Part shown: positions 8,776 to 17,197 of the stretch, in pieces
Numbering within the stretch: the stretch's first letter is position 1
Layout of the letters: each line of letters begins with the position of its first letter
Program-made: the position numbers and the translations under genes
Notes under the pieces: generated by a model
Databases searched by the model: none
The model's input: only the letters and a program-made list of their open reading frames with translations
What the model was told of the DNA's origin: nothing
Assembly (NCBI RefSeq): GCF_000379685.1
Contig: NZ_KB903249.1
Location: forward strand, 1,381,911-1,445,910
From: Catelliglobosispora koreensis DSM 44566
Lineage (GTDB): Bacteria > Actinomycetota > Actinomycetes > Mycobacteriales > Micromonosporaceae
Direction: 5' to 3'
DNA: 64,000 nucleotides

Positions 8776-10938
8776 TCAGTGGCTAGCGGCCATTTCCTTG
8801 CGGATTTGATCGGCCAGATGCTGGGGCATCGGCTCGTACCGGGCGAACGCCCGCGTGAACGTGCCAGCGCCAGCGGTCATCGAACGCAGGTCGACCAGAT
8901 AGCGCAACAGCTCAGCGGCCGGCACTTCCGCCCGCACCTGTGTCTTTTCCCCGCCCGCGGGATCGGCTTCCGTGCCGAGCACCCGGCCACGCCGTCCGGA
9001 CAGGTCGCTCATCACGGCACCCACCGAGCCATCCGGAACGGTAATGACGATCTCGTCAATCGGCTCCAGCAAAGCGATCTGGGCCTTTTCCGCGGCGTCC
9101 TTGAGCGCGAGTTGCCCGGCCGTCTGGAACGCGGCGTCTGACGAGTCGACGCTGTGCGCCTTGCCGTCCACGAGCGTTACCCGCAGGTCGACCACCTTGT
9201 TGCCGGAGATCAGGCCACGTTCCATCTGTGCGCGGACACCCTTTTCCACGCTGGGGATGTAGTTGTGCGGCACGGCACCGCCAACGACCTTGTCGAGGAA
9301 CTCGAAACCCGAGCCGCGGGGCAGTGGCTCGACCTCGATGTCGCATACGGCGTACTGGCCGTGGCCGCCGGACTGTTTGACATGGCGCCCGTGGCCCTTG
9401 CCGCCCGTCGTGAAAGCTTCGCGGAACGGGACTTTCGCCGGCTCGGTGGTCAGCTCGACCCCGCCCGCGCGCAGCCGGTCCAGCACGACGTCGGCGTGTG
9501 CTTCACCCATGCACCACAGCACGAGCTGATGCGTTTCGGGATTGCGTTCCAGCCGCAGCGTCGGGTCACCCGCGACGAGTTTGGCGAGGTTCTTAGCCAG
9601 AGCGTCCTCATCGGAGCGTGTCTTGGGCACGACGGCGACGGGCAGCAGTGGCTCAGGCATCTTCCACGGCGCCATGAGCAGCGGCTTGTCCTTGCTGGAG
9701 ATCGTGTCCCCGGTTTCGGCGGCGGTCGACTTGGTGATCGCGCAGATGTCTCCGGCGATGCACACATTGACTTCACGCAAAGTCGCGCCAAGGGGAGAGT
9801 AGATGTGACTGACGCGCTCGTCGGCATCGTGGTCGGGATGACCGCGTTCCTCCAAGCCGTGTCCACTGATGTGCACTGGAGTGTCTGGCCGCAGAGTCCC
9901 GGAGAACACCCGTACCAGGCTGACCCGGCCAACGTAGGGGTCGATCGTCGTCTTGACCACTTCGGCGACCAGGGGACCGGACGGGTCGCATGTCAGCGGT
10001 TCGATGGGCTTTCCGTCCACTGTGGACACCGGCGGAAGCGGGTGCTCCAGCGGCGTAGGGAAGGCCCCAACCATGAGCTCCAGCAAGGCGTCGAGCCCCA
10101 CACCCGTCCCCGCGCACACCGGCACGACGGGGTAGAAGTGACCGCGGGCGACCGCTTTTTCCAGATCCTCGATGAGCACCGCTTGCTCGATGTTCTCGCC
10201 GGCGAGATAGCGGTCCATCAACGTTTCGTCTTCGCTCTCGGCGATGATCGCCTCGATCAGTTCGTTGCGGGACTCTTCGATAATCGGGAGGTGTTCAGCG
10301 TCCGGGTCTTTGACCGTGGGCGGATAGCCGTTGCTGTAGTCGTAAACGCGTTGTGTGATCAGGCCGATCAAGCCCGCGATGGATTCGCCATCGTCACCGT
10401 GCATCGGAAGGTAGAGCGGCTGCACACCATCGCCGAACACGCGCTGGCACAACGCCACGGCTTCGTCGAAGTCGGCCCGTGGGTGATCAAGCCGGGCGAT
10501 CGCTACGGCGCGAGGCGTTCCAGCGTCAGCGCACTCCTGCCAGAGCGCGACGGTCGCGGCGTCCATGCCGTCGGCGGCCGAAACAACAAAAAGCGCGGCA
10601 TCCGCCGCGCGCAGGCCCGCCCTGAGTTCCCCGGTGAAGTCCGCATATCCGGGCGTATCCAGGAGGTTGATCTTTATCCCGTTGTACGTGATGGGGGCGC
10701 AGGCCAGCGAAACTGACCGTTGTTGCTTGATCGCCGCCGGATCATGATCACAGACGGTCGTGCCTTCGGTGACCGAACCAGCTCTGCCAATCGTGCCCGT
10801 CGCCGCTAGCACCGCCTCGACAAGGGTCGTCTTGCCGCTGCCCGCGTGTCCAACAAGCACGATATTTCTAACCCCGGCAGGATCCTCCGCTGTCGGGGCC
10901 GGCGTAGTAGGGAGTTTCTCCTGACTGCCACGCGCCAT
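8776..10938 (-). CDS. Elongation factor G-like protein (EF-G2/FusA2 type)
   Basis: A 720-residue translational GTPase homologue with all EF-G domains (G domain, II, III, IV, V). P-loop GHAGSGKT is at 30-37. G3 reads DTPGYAD (94-100), so the switch II histidine is replaced by Tyr98, and G4 is ARLDH (148-152) instead of NKxD. Such divergence marks the actinobacterial EF-G-like paralogues; from memory, a mycobacterial member binds nucleotide but lacks ribosome-dependent GTPase activity. Start ATG 10938 has GGAGG 5 nt upstream; the longer TTG start at 10950 is less likely. It is inverted relative to its neighbours and separates the thrS/HIT operon from the PIM operon. Confidence 0.9.
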   Translation of the reverse strand: MARGSQEKLPTTPAPTAEDPAGVRNIVLVGHAGSGKTTLVEAVLAATGTIGRAGSVTEGTTVCDHDPAAIKQQRSVSLACAPITYNGIKINLLDTPGYADFTGELRAGLRAADAALFVVSAADGMDAATVALWQECADAGTPRAVAIARLDHPRADFDEAVALCQRVFGDGVQPLYLPMHGDDGESIAGLIGLITQRVYDYSNGYPPTVKDPDAEHLPIIEESRNELIEAIIAESEDETLMDRYLAGENIEQAVLIEDLEKAVARGHFYPVVPVCAGTGVGLDALLELMVGAFPTPLEHPLPPVSTVDGKPIEPLTCDPSGPLVAEVVKTTIDPYVGRVSLVRVFSGTLRPDTPVHISGHGLEERGHPDHDADERVSHIYSPLGATLREVNVCIAGDICAITKSTAAETGDTISSKDKPLLMAPWKMPEPLLPVAVVPKTRSDEDALAKNLAKLVAGDPTLRLERNPETHQLVLWCMGEAHADVVLDRLRAGGVELTTEPAKVPFREAFTTGGKGHGRHVKQSGGHGQYAVCDIEVEPLPRGSGFEFLDKVVGGAVPHNYIPSVEKGVRAQMERGLISGNKVVDLRVTLVDGKAHSVDSSDAAFQTAGQLALKDAAEKAQIALLEPIDEIVITVPDGSVGAVMSDLSGRRGRVLGTEADPAGGEKTQVRAEVPAAELLRYLVDLRSMTAGAGTFTRAFARYEPMPQHLADQIRKEMAASH

Positions 10939-11064
10939 GCCCGCCTCCAAAGTTTCATCGGTGTTTCCTCATGGGACACCCGCCAGCCTTCCGGCACAAC
11001 CCCGACACGGCCCCGCATTTTGCGCGAGGCTTCTGCTAAGCGCTGAGCCCAGTAGGCGTACCAG

Positions 11065-11070
11065 TACAGT
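11065..11070 (+). promoter_or_regulatory. Candidate -10 for the pgsA-patA-pimA operon
   Basis: TACAGT lies 10 nt before the pgsA ATG at 11081, predicting a very short leader of about 4 nt. No Shine-Dalgarno is seen before this ATG, consistent with near-leaderless expression. Confidence 0.35.
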
Positions 11071-11080
11071 TACCCGCATC

Positions 11081-11686
11081 ATGGCGAAGATCCTCGGTGT
11101 TACGGCGAAGGCAGCCACTGCCCGGCTGTTAGATCCTCTCGGACGGGCGCTGTTGCGCGCTGGCGTTTCCCCAAATGCGGTGACCTTACTTGGCACCGCC
11201 GGGGTGCTCGCGGGGTCCTACTTCTTCGCGGCGCGTGGGCAGTTTCCGATGGCAGTTTTGGTGATCACCCTGTGCGGGCTGACCGATGTGATGGACGGGT
11301 CGATGGCCCGGGCCCGGGGCACGGTCAGCAAGTTTGGTGCCCTGCTTGACTCCACAATGGACCGCATCGCCGACGGGGCCATCTTCTCGGCCCTGATCTG
11401 GTGGTTCGCGACCCAGGGCGACTGGCCAACCGTGTTCGCGGCATTGATCTGCCTGGTCGCTGGGCAGGCAGTCTCCTATGTCAAGGCACGGGCCGAGGGA
11501 CTCGGTTTCACTTGCCAGGTCGGCCTAGTGGAGCGCGCCGAGCGCCTCATCACGGTCGGTGTGGGTGCGCTCATCACGGGATTCGGCCCAGACTGGGGCC
11601 TGCCGGCCGCTCTATGGCTTGTCGCCGCGGGCTCGGTCTTCACCGTTTTCCAGCGCATGATCCACGTTTCCAGGCAGGCCGCATGA
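11081..11686 (+). CDS. pgsA: Phosphatidylinositol phosphate synthase (CDP-alcohol phosphatidyltransferase)
   Basis: A 201-residue integral membrane enzyme that joins CDP-diacylglycerol and inositol phosphate, the first step toward phosphatidylinositol and PIMs. The full CDP-alcohol phosphatidyltransferase motif is present: Asp69 and Asp72 (DVMDG), the AR pair, Gly86, Asp90 and Asp94. About six TM helices are apparent. ATG 11081 is the first codon giving a normal N terminus; the long upstream frame crosses the divergent promoter region. Its stop overlaps the next start (ATGA). Assignment as PI-phosphate rather than PG-phosphate synthase rests on the patA-pimA context. Confidence 0.92.
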   Translation: MAKILGVTAKAATARLLDPLGRALLRAGVSPNAVTLLGTAGVLAGSYFFAARGQFPMAVLVITLCGLTDVMDGSMARARGTVSKFGALLDSTMDRIADGAIFSALIWWFATQGDWPTVFAALICLVAGQAVSYVKARAEGLGFTCQVGLVERAERLITVGVGALITGFGPDWGLPAALWLVAAGSVFTVFQRMIHVSRQAA

Positions 11687-12570
11687 AAGACCAATTACAA
11701 ACATGGGGGTACGCCGCCGGCTGGCGCCTGATCCGGATGCTGCCTCAATCGGCGGCTTCCGCCTTGTTCCGCAAGGGAGCCGATCGTGCCGCGGCCAAGC
11801 GTGGCCCGGGTGTCCAGCGTCTGGCGCGCAACCTGAGCTGTGTGCTCGGCGAGCCAGCCTCAGACGAGCTGGTGCGCCAGGCGATGCGCTCTTACGCCCG
11901 CTACTGGCTGGAGGCGTTCCGGCTGCCCAACCAGAGCAAGGCCCAGCTGCGCGAGGGTTTCCGGCTGCACGACGTCGAGCTGCTGCACAAGGCGCACGAG
12001 GCCGGCACGGGTGCCATCGTGGCGCTGCCCCACGCCGGCAACTGGGATGCCGCTGGAGCGATGGTGACCGCGCAAGGCCTGCCGCTGACAACCGTCGCGG
12101 AACGGCTTCGGCCAGAGAGCCTCTATTTGCGGTTCCTGGCGTTCCGGCAGAGCCTCGGCATGAACGTCGTTCCCCTGACCGGGGGACAGCCGCCGTTGGA
12201 CGCCTTGGCCAAGGCCCTCACCGAAGGCGCGCACATCGTGCCGCTGCTCGCCGACCGGGATCTGTCAGCACGCGGCGTCGAGGTCAACTTCTTTGGCGGG
12301 CGCACCAGAATGCCGGCCGGCCCAGCGTTGCTGGCCATCCGCACCGGGGCGCCGTTGTTCGTCGTGAATATGTGGTACGAGCCGGAGCTGCCCTGTGGGC
12401 AGGTGATCGGGCCACTTGATGTGCCGCAGGACGGTCCGCTCGACGTCAGGGTGAAGAAGCTGACGCAAGCGGTGGCTGACGAACTGGCACGTGGAATCGC
12501 GGCTAACCCGGCTGACTGGCATATGCTCCAGAAGCTCTGGCTGACCGAACCATCGATCAAGGCGGCCTGA
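11683..12570 (+). CDS. patA: Phosphatidylinositol mannoside acyltransferase
   Basis: A 295-residue LPLAT/HtrB-superfamily acyltransferase. The HX4D catalytic pair is His117 and Asp122 (PHAGNWD). An N-terminal amphipathic segment suggests peripheral membrane binding on the cytoplasmic face. In mycobacteria PatA acylates the 2-mannose of PIM1/PIM2 with palmitoyl-CoA. ATG 11683 overlaps the pgsA stop in ATGA, and pimA starts one base after its stop, so the three genes should be translationally coupled. Confidence 0.92.
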   Translation: MKDQLQTWGYAAGWRLIRMLPQSAASALFRKGADRAAAKRGPGVQRLARNLSCVLGEPASDELVRQAMRSYARYWLEAFRLPNQSKAQLREGFRLHDVELLHKAHEAGTGAIVALPHAGNWDAAGAMVTAQGLPLTTVAERLRPESLYLRFLAFRQSLGMNVVPLTGGQPPLDALAKALTEGAHIVPLLADRDLSARGVEVNFFGGRTRMPAGPALLAIRTGAPLFVVNMWYEPELPCGQVIGPLDVPQDGPLDVRVKKLTQAVADELARGIAANPADWHMLQKLWLTEPSIKAA

Positions 12571-12571
12571 C

Positions 12572-13693
12572 ATGCGGATCGGGATTGTTTGCCCCTACTC
12601 GCTGGACGTCCCGGGTGGCGTACAGTTCCACGTGCGCGATCTCGCGGAGTCGCTGATCGCCAAGGGGCACACGGTTTCGGTCCTGGCACCAGCCGATGAT
12701 GAGCAAGATCTTCCGTCTTATGTGGTTGCGGCAGGACGGGCCGTTCCGGTGCCCTACAACGGTTCCGTGGCCCGGCTGAACTTTGGCCCGATCTCGGCGG
12801 CGCGCGTGCGGCGATGGCTGCATCAAGGCGAGTTCGACGTGCTGCACGTGCACGAGCCGATGACGCCGAGCTTGTCCCTGCTGGCAGTGATGGCCTCCGA
12901 CGGTCCCGTGGTCGCGACGTTTCACACCGCGATGACGCGCTCGCGCATGATGTCGGCGGGACGGGCGGTGGCGCAGCTCGTGCTGGAACGCATCACGGCG
13001 CGGATCGCGGTCAGTGCCTCAGCGCGCAAGGTGCAGGTCGAACACCTCGACGGCGGGGCGGTCGAGATCCCTAACGGGGTCGCCGTGGCCCAGTTCTGCG
13101 ACGCCGAACCGTTGCCGGGCTATCCGCGTGAGGGTGGCACCGTGGGGTTCCTCGGCCGGTTTACCGAGCCCCGCAAGGGTTTCCCGATCCTCGCCGCGGC
13201 ACTGGAGAAGATCATGCCGGAGCGCCCCGGGCTGCGGCTGCTCCTCGCCGGGCCAGGCGACGTCGACGAGGCGGAACTGTCCCCTTTGCTCAAAGAGCGC
13301 ACCGACTTCTTAGGCAAGGTGTCCGAAGAGGACAAAGCCCGGATGCTCCGCAGCGTTGACGTTTACGTCGCCCCGAACACCGGCGGCGAGTCCTTCGGCA
13401 TGATCCTCACCGAGGCGATGGCCGCCGGTACGCCGATCGTCGCGAGCGATCTCGAAGCGTTCAAGCACGTGCTCGATGGCGGCAAGGCCGGAGCGCTGTT
13501 TCCCAATGGCGACAGCGTTTCCCTGGCGTCGGTGCTGGCCAGCCTGCTCGATGACCCGCAAGCCCGCCGTGACCTGTCGGCCAAGGCGGTCAAGGCGGTA
13601 GCGGCGTTTGACTGGCCAGCCGTGGCTGACCAGGTCCTAGAGGTGTACGCGACCGCGATTGACGCCTACGTGGAACCGGTAGTGGTGGATTAG
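12572..13693 (+). CDS. pimA: Phosphatidylinositol alpha-mannosyltransferase PimA (GT4)
   Basis: A 373-residue GT-B glycosyltransferase adding the first mannose from GDP-mannose to phosphatidylinositol on the cytoplasmic membrane face. The N-terminal PYSLDVPGGVQFHV holds the glycine loop, and VLHVHEPMTPS is the acceptor-side motif. The C-terminal donor site contains GRFTEPRKG and the E-x7-E motif ESFGMILTEAMAAGTPIV. Length equals that of mycobacterial PimA. Separated from patA by one nucleotide; committed third gene of the PIM operon. Confidence 0.95.
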   Translation: MRIGIVCPYSLDVPGGVQFHVRDLAESLIAKGHTVSVLAPADDEQDLPSYVVAAGRAVPVPYNGSVARLNFGPISAARVRRWLHQGEFDVLHVHEPMTPSLSLLAVMASDGPVVATFHTAMTRSRMMSAGRAVAQLVLERITARIAVSASARKVQVEHLDGGAVEIPNGVAVAQFCDAEPLPGYPREGGTVGFLGRFTEPRKGFPILAAALEKIMPERPGLRLLLAGPGDVDEAELSPLLKERTDFLGKVSEEDKARMLRSVDVYVAPNTGGESFGMILTEAMAAGTPIVASDLEAFKHVLDGGKAGALFPNGDSVSLASVLASLLDDPQARRDLSAKAVKAVAAFDWPAVADQVLEVYATAIDAYVEPVVVD

Positions 13694-13710
13694 GCCATTA
13701 TGATGCCCGC

Positions 13711-14193
13711 ATGACCTGGGTAGTGGGCGTCGTAGCCATAGTTGTCATGGTTGCGTCCTACGTAACCTGGACCGCTAAACGGGTCGACCGATTGCACGCC
13801 CGCGCGGCCTCAGCGGGCCGTGCCCTGGACGCCCAGCTCCTGCGACGTGCCGCCACAGCCGCAGTTCTGGCCGAAGAAGGCGGGGGCAACCCCGATCTCT
13901 ATGCCGCCGCACGGGCCGCCCTTGACGCCCGGCTCGACGAGCGGGAAGCTGCCGAAAACGATCTCACGCGGATGCTGCGCAAGCTGGAGTTCAGCTCGGC
14001 CGATGCCACGGAAGCGGCGATAATCACGGCGAGCCGGCGCGTGGCTCTTGCCCGGCAAGTGCACACGGATTTTGTCCGTGACGCGCTGGCTGTCCGGTCA
14101 AGGCCGCTGGTCAGAGCCTTCCGGATGGGGCGCAAGCACTCAGTACCGGCGTATTTTGATATTGATGACACCACCCTGGCGGCTGTGAGCTAG
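13711..14193 (+). CDS. Conserved membrane-anchored protein of the PIM locus (no Nudix domain)
   Basis: A 160-residue protein with one N-terminal TM (about 3-19) followed by TAKRVDRLHAR and a helical, Ala/Arg-rich body ending near a PAYFDID segment. As I recall, the gene at this place in mycobacteria has the same N-terminal region joined to a C-terminal Nudix domain; here the protein stops before any Nudix motif. The helical arrangement is reminiscent of LemA-like proteins. It starts 17 nt after pimA, so it probably belongs to that operon. Function unknown. Confidence 0.75.
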   Translation: MTWVVGVVAIVVMVASYVTWTAKRVDRLHARAASAGRALDAQLLRRAATAAVLAEEGGGNPDLYAAARAALDARLDEREAAENDLTRMLRKLEFSSADATEAAIITASRRVALARQVHTDFVRDALAVRSRPLVRAFRMGRKHSVPAYFDIDDTTLAAVS

Positions 14194-14299
14194 GGCACAA
14201 GCCGGGCCACCTGGATTTGATTGGCTGTCGGGCCCGCCAGGGCGTGCGCCGTAACATTTAGTTGTCGATCAAACGTGCGCAAAAAGGATGGGTTGCACC

Positions 14300-15184
14300 A
14301 TGTCTGAAACTGGTACTTCGCGCGTCAAGCGCGGTATGGCCGAGATGCTCAAGGGCGGCGTCATCATGGACGTGGTCACGCCCGAGCAGGCGAAGATCGC
14401 CGAGGACGCTGGCGCGGTCGCCGTTATGGCGCTGGAGCGCGTTCCGGCCGACATCAGGGCACAGGGTGGCGTCTCGCGCATGAGCGACCCCGACATGATC
14501 GACGGCATCATCAAAGCCGTCTCCATTCCCGTCATGGCCAAGGCCCGCATCGGCCACTTCGTCGAGGCGCAGGTGCTGCAGGCACTGGGCGTTGACTACA
14601 TCGACGAGTCCGAGGTGCTGACCCCGGCCGACTACACCAACCACATCGACAAGTGGGCGTTCACGGTTCCCTTCGTGTGTGGTGCGACCAACCTTGGCGA
14701 GGCACTGCGCCGCATCACCGAAGGTGCCGCGATGATCCGCTCCAAGGGCGAGGCCGGCACGGGCGACGTCTCGAACGCCACGACCCACATGCGCAAGATC
14801 GGTGGCGAGATCCGCCGGCTGAGTTCACTGTCCGCTGACGAGCTTTACGTCGCGGCCAAGGAGCTTCAGGCGCCGTATGACCTCGTCAAGGAGGTCGCGG
14901 AAACCGGCAAGCTGCCCGTCGTCATGTTCACCGCTGGTGGCATCGCGACCCCAGCCGACGCGGCGATGATGATGCAGCTCGGCGCCGAAGGCGTGTTCGT
15001 CGGCTCCGGCATCTTCAAGTCCGGCAACCCGGCGCAGCGGGCTGAGGCCATCGTCAAGGCCACCACGTTCTTCGATGACCCGGATGTCCTGGCCAAGGTT
15101 TCCCGGGGACTCGGTGAAGCCATGGTCGGCATCAACGTCGAAGAGATCCCGCAGCCGCACCGCCTTGCCGAGCGTGGCTGGTGA
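14300..15184 (+). CDS. pdxS: Pyridoxal 5'-phosphate synthase subunit PdxS
   Basis: A 294-residue TIM-barrel synthase making PLP from ribose 5-phosphate, glyceraldehyde 3-phosphate and ammonia supplied by PdxT. Lys81 (MAKARIG) and Lys149 (RSKGEAGTG), the two covalent-intermediate lysines, fall at their canonical positions when ATG 14300 is used. An ATG at 14288 is in frame but lies within the AAAGGA that should serve as ribosome binding site. The stop overlaps the pdxT GTG (GTGA). Confidence 0.97.
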   Translation: MSETGTSRVKRGMAEMLKGGVIMDVVTPEQAKIAEDAGAVAVMALERVPADIRAQGGVSRMSDPDMIDGIIKAVSIPVMAKARIGHFVEAQVLQALGVDYIDESEVLTPADYTNHIDKWAFTVPFVCGATNLGEALRRITEGAAMIRSKGEAGTGDVSNATTHMRKIGGEIRRLSSLSADELYVAAKELQAPYDLVKEVAETGKLPVVMFTAGGIATPADAAMMMQLGAEGVFVGSGIFKSGNPAQRAEAIVKATTFFDDPDVLAKVSRGLGEAMVGINVEEIPQPHRLAERGW

Positions 15185-15834
15185 GTCTCGACGAACGGTC
15201 CTCCGCCAGGCCGCGGGGCCACTCGCGCGGGAAAGGCGCCGACACCGTGGTTGGTGTTCTCGCACTCCAGGGTGATGTGCGGGAACACCTCGCGGCGCTG
15301 GCCGAGTGCGACGTGATCGCCCGCCCGGTCCGGCGGCCCAGCGAGATCGATGACATCAACGCGCTGGTGATCCCGGGCGGGGAGTCGACGACGATGAGCA
15401 AGCTGGCTCAGACGTTTGAGGTCTTCGACCCCATCCACAAGCGGATCGCCGAGGGAATGCCGGCCTACGGCTCGTGCGCCGGCATGATCATGCTGGCCGA
15501 CACGGTCCTGGACGGACGCGAAGATCAGCGCAGCTTCGGTGGCATCAACATGACGGTGCGGCGCAACGCTTTCGGGCGGCAGGTCGACTCGTTCGAAGAG
15601 CCGGTCGACTTCAACGGCGAATCGTTTCCAGCGGTGTTCATCCGGGCGCCATGGGTGGAATCCGTCGGCGAAAACGTGGACGTGCTAGGCACCATCGCGT
15701 CGGGAAAGGCAGAAGGTAGGATTGTCGCCGTTCGGCAGGGTCACCTGCTCGCGACCTCGTTCCATCCAGAGCTGACCGGCGATCTCCGGGTGCACCGACT
15801 CTTTGTGGAAATGGTCGCTGAGCACGTCGGTTAA
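15181..15834 (+). CDS. pdxT: Pyridoxal 5'-phosphate synthase glutaminase subunit PdxT
   Basis: Class I glutamine amidotransferase, 217 residues from GTG 15181. Nucleophile Cys99 in YGSCAG, the PGGEST oxyanion segment (about 65-70) and the His/Glu pair in SFHPEL are present. It feeds ammonia to PdxS. The first 22 residues are Arg/Gly-rich and not part of the fold; GTG 15247 would give the usual PdxT N terminus, but the GTGA overlap with pdxS favours 15181. Confidence 0.95.
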   Translation: MSLDERSSARPRGHSRGKGADTVVGVLALQGDVREHLAALAECDVIARPVRRPSEIDDINALVIPGGESTTMSKLAQTFEVFDPIHKRIAEGMPAYGSCAGMIMLADTVLDGREDQRSFGGINMTVRRNAFGRQVDSFEEPVDFNGESFPAVFIRAPWVESVGENVDVLGTIASGKAEGRIVAVRQGHLLATSFHPELTGDLRVHRLFVEMVAEHVG

Positions 15835-15848
15835 ACGGAGGGTCATCG

Positions 15849-16598
15849 ATGTCAGGCCACTCAAAGTGGGCGACAACCAAGCACAAGAAGGCTGCCCTGG
15901 ATGCCAAGCGGGGCAAGCTTTTCGCGGGACTCATCAAGAACATTGAAGTCTCGGCGCGCAACGGTGCTGACCCAGCGGGTAATCCGACCCTCTACGACGC
16001 CATCCAGAAGGCGAAGAAGAACTCCGTCCCCAACGACAACATCGACCGTGCGGTCAAGCGCGGCTCGGGTCAGGAAGCCGGTGGCGCTGACTGGCAGACG
16101 ATCATGTACGAAGGCTACGGCCCCAACGGCGTAGCCATCCTCATCGAGTGTCTGACGGACAATCGCAACCGCGCGGCCGCCGAAGTGCGCACGGCTCTGA
16201 CCCGCAACGGTGGCAGCCTCGCTGACCCGGGCTCGGTGTCGTACTTGTTCAACCGCAAGGGCCAGGTCATCGTCCCCAAGGGCACACTGTCCGAAGACGA
16301 CGTCCTGATGGCCGTGCTCGACGCGGGCGCGGAGGAGTGCAATGACCTCGGCGAGACGTTCGAGGTCATCAGCGAGCCTGCCGACCTGATCCCTGTGCGC
16401 CAGGCCCTTCAGGCCGCGGGCATCGACTACGAGTCGGCCGAGTCCACCTTCGTGCCGACGATGCAGGTCCCACTCGACGAAGACGGCGCCCGTAAGGTCT
16501 TCAAGCTCATCGACGCCCTCGACGACAGCGACGACGTGCAAAACGTCTTCGCCAACTTCGACGTCTCCGACGACATCATGGAAAAGCTCGACGTCTAG
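15849..16598 (+). CDS. yebC: YebC/PmpR-family protein
   Basis: A 249-residue cytoplasmic protein beginning with the family signature [20 protein letters not shown]. YebC proteins are annotated as transcription regulators, and some members act as translation factors that relieve ribosome stalling at proline stretches. ACGGAGG ending 7 nt before the ATG is a strong RBS. It lies 14 nt after pdxT, and in actinobacteria commonly precedes ruvC; here ruvC is 13 kb away across an accessory block. Its stop directly abuts the stop of the convergent gene. Confidence 0.95.
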   Translation: MSGHSKWATTKHKKAALDAKRGKLFAGLIKNIEVSARNGADPAGNPTLYDAIQKAKKNSVPNDNIDRAVKRGSGQEAGGADWQTIMYEGYGPNGVAILIECLTDNRNRAAAEVRTALTRNGGSLADPGSVSYLFNRKGQVIVPKGTLSEDDVLMAVLDAGAEECNDLGETFEVISEPADLIPVRQALQAAGIDYESAESTFVPTMQVPLDEDGARKVFKLIDALDDSDDVQNVFANFDVSDDIMEKLDV

Positions 16599-17123
16599 CT
16601 AGCCCTTGATGGAGCCGGTGAGCTTGCCCTGGTCGCTGCCGGCGATGCAGGTGACTCCCCGGTCTTTCTTCCACGACTCCTCATGCGGGTAGAGGAACGT
16701 GATGTAGATCGATTCGTCTGCCTCGTAGCTGGCGGAGACATAGGCGGCGAGCCGGTCGCCGCATTCCTTGTCGGCGGCCGCCTGGACGGCGTCATTTCCG
16801 GGGTAGGCGCCGTCGGCGAGGTCAAGCTCGGCGAAGACTTCACCGTCGTGAGGCTGTGCGCACGGGACGGCGGCGATTTCGGTTAGCGAGGCCGTGTTCT
16901 CGGCGGGAAAGTCGACGCAGTCGCCGAGACGCAGGGAGAAGACGCTCATATCGCCGTCGTCGATGACGACACCGCTATCGGCGCGGTCGGCCCGCTCAGC
17001 GGAGAACGCGATGCCGACGCCAATCAGTCCCGCGACGCCGAGCGCGATTCCGGCCATGGCGAGCAGGTGTCCCTTCCGGCCAGGCTGTTTGACGGGGATT
17101 TCGTCGGATGAAGGGTGGGTCAC
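16599..17123 (-). CDS. Membrane-anchored septum-formation-type protein
   Basis: About 174 residues with one N-terminal TM (AMAGIALGVAGLIGVGIAF), then an extracytoplasmic domain with the family pattern RLGDCVDFP, VPCAQPHDGEVFAE, ADKECGDR and GVTCIAG, i.e. four spaced cysteines likely forming two disulfides. This matches the actinobacterial septum-formation/DUF4190-associated domain; actual function unproven. GTG 17123 is preferred because TATTGT lies 8 nt upstream (leaderless pattern); TTG 17165 is an in-frame alternative. Confidence 0.75.
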   Translation of the reverse strand: MTHPSSDEIPVKQPGRKGHLLAMAGIALGVAGLIGVGIAFSAERADRADSGVVIDDGDMSVFSLRLGDCVDFPAENTASLTEIAAVPCAQPHDGEVFAELDLADGAYPGNDAVQAAADKECGDRLAAYVSASYEADESIYITFLYPHEESWKKDRGVTCIAGSDQGKLTGSIKG

Positions 17124-17131
17124 GGCGGGAG

Positions 17132-17137
17132 ACAATA
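17132..17137 (-). promoter_or_regulatory. Candidate -10 for septum-formation-type gene
   Basis: TATTGT on the minus strand, 8 nt before GTG 17123. It fits TANNNT and predicts a leaderless or nearly leaderless transcript. Confidence 0.35.
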
Positions 17138-17197
17138 CGCGATCGGGGGAGGTGATGTTGTCCAAAGAAGACGGACCTTGCGGGGAACGGTGCCGCT

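Noticed and set aside
9154-10716. 520-codon open frame antisense to the EF-G-like gene
   Set aside because: Shadow of a conserved gene; no RBS and no recognisable domain.
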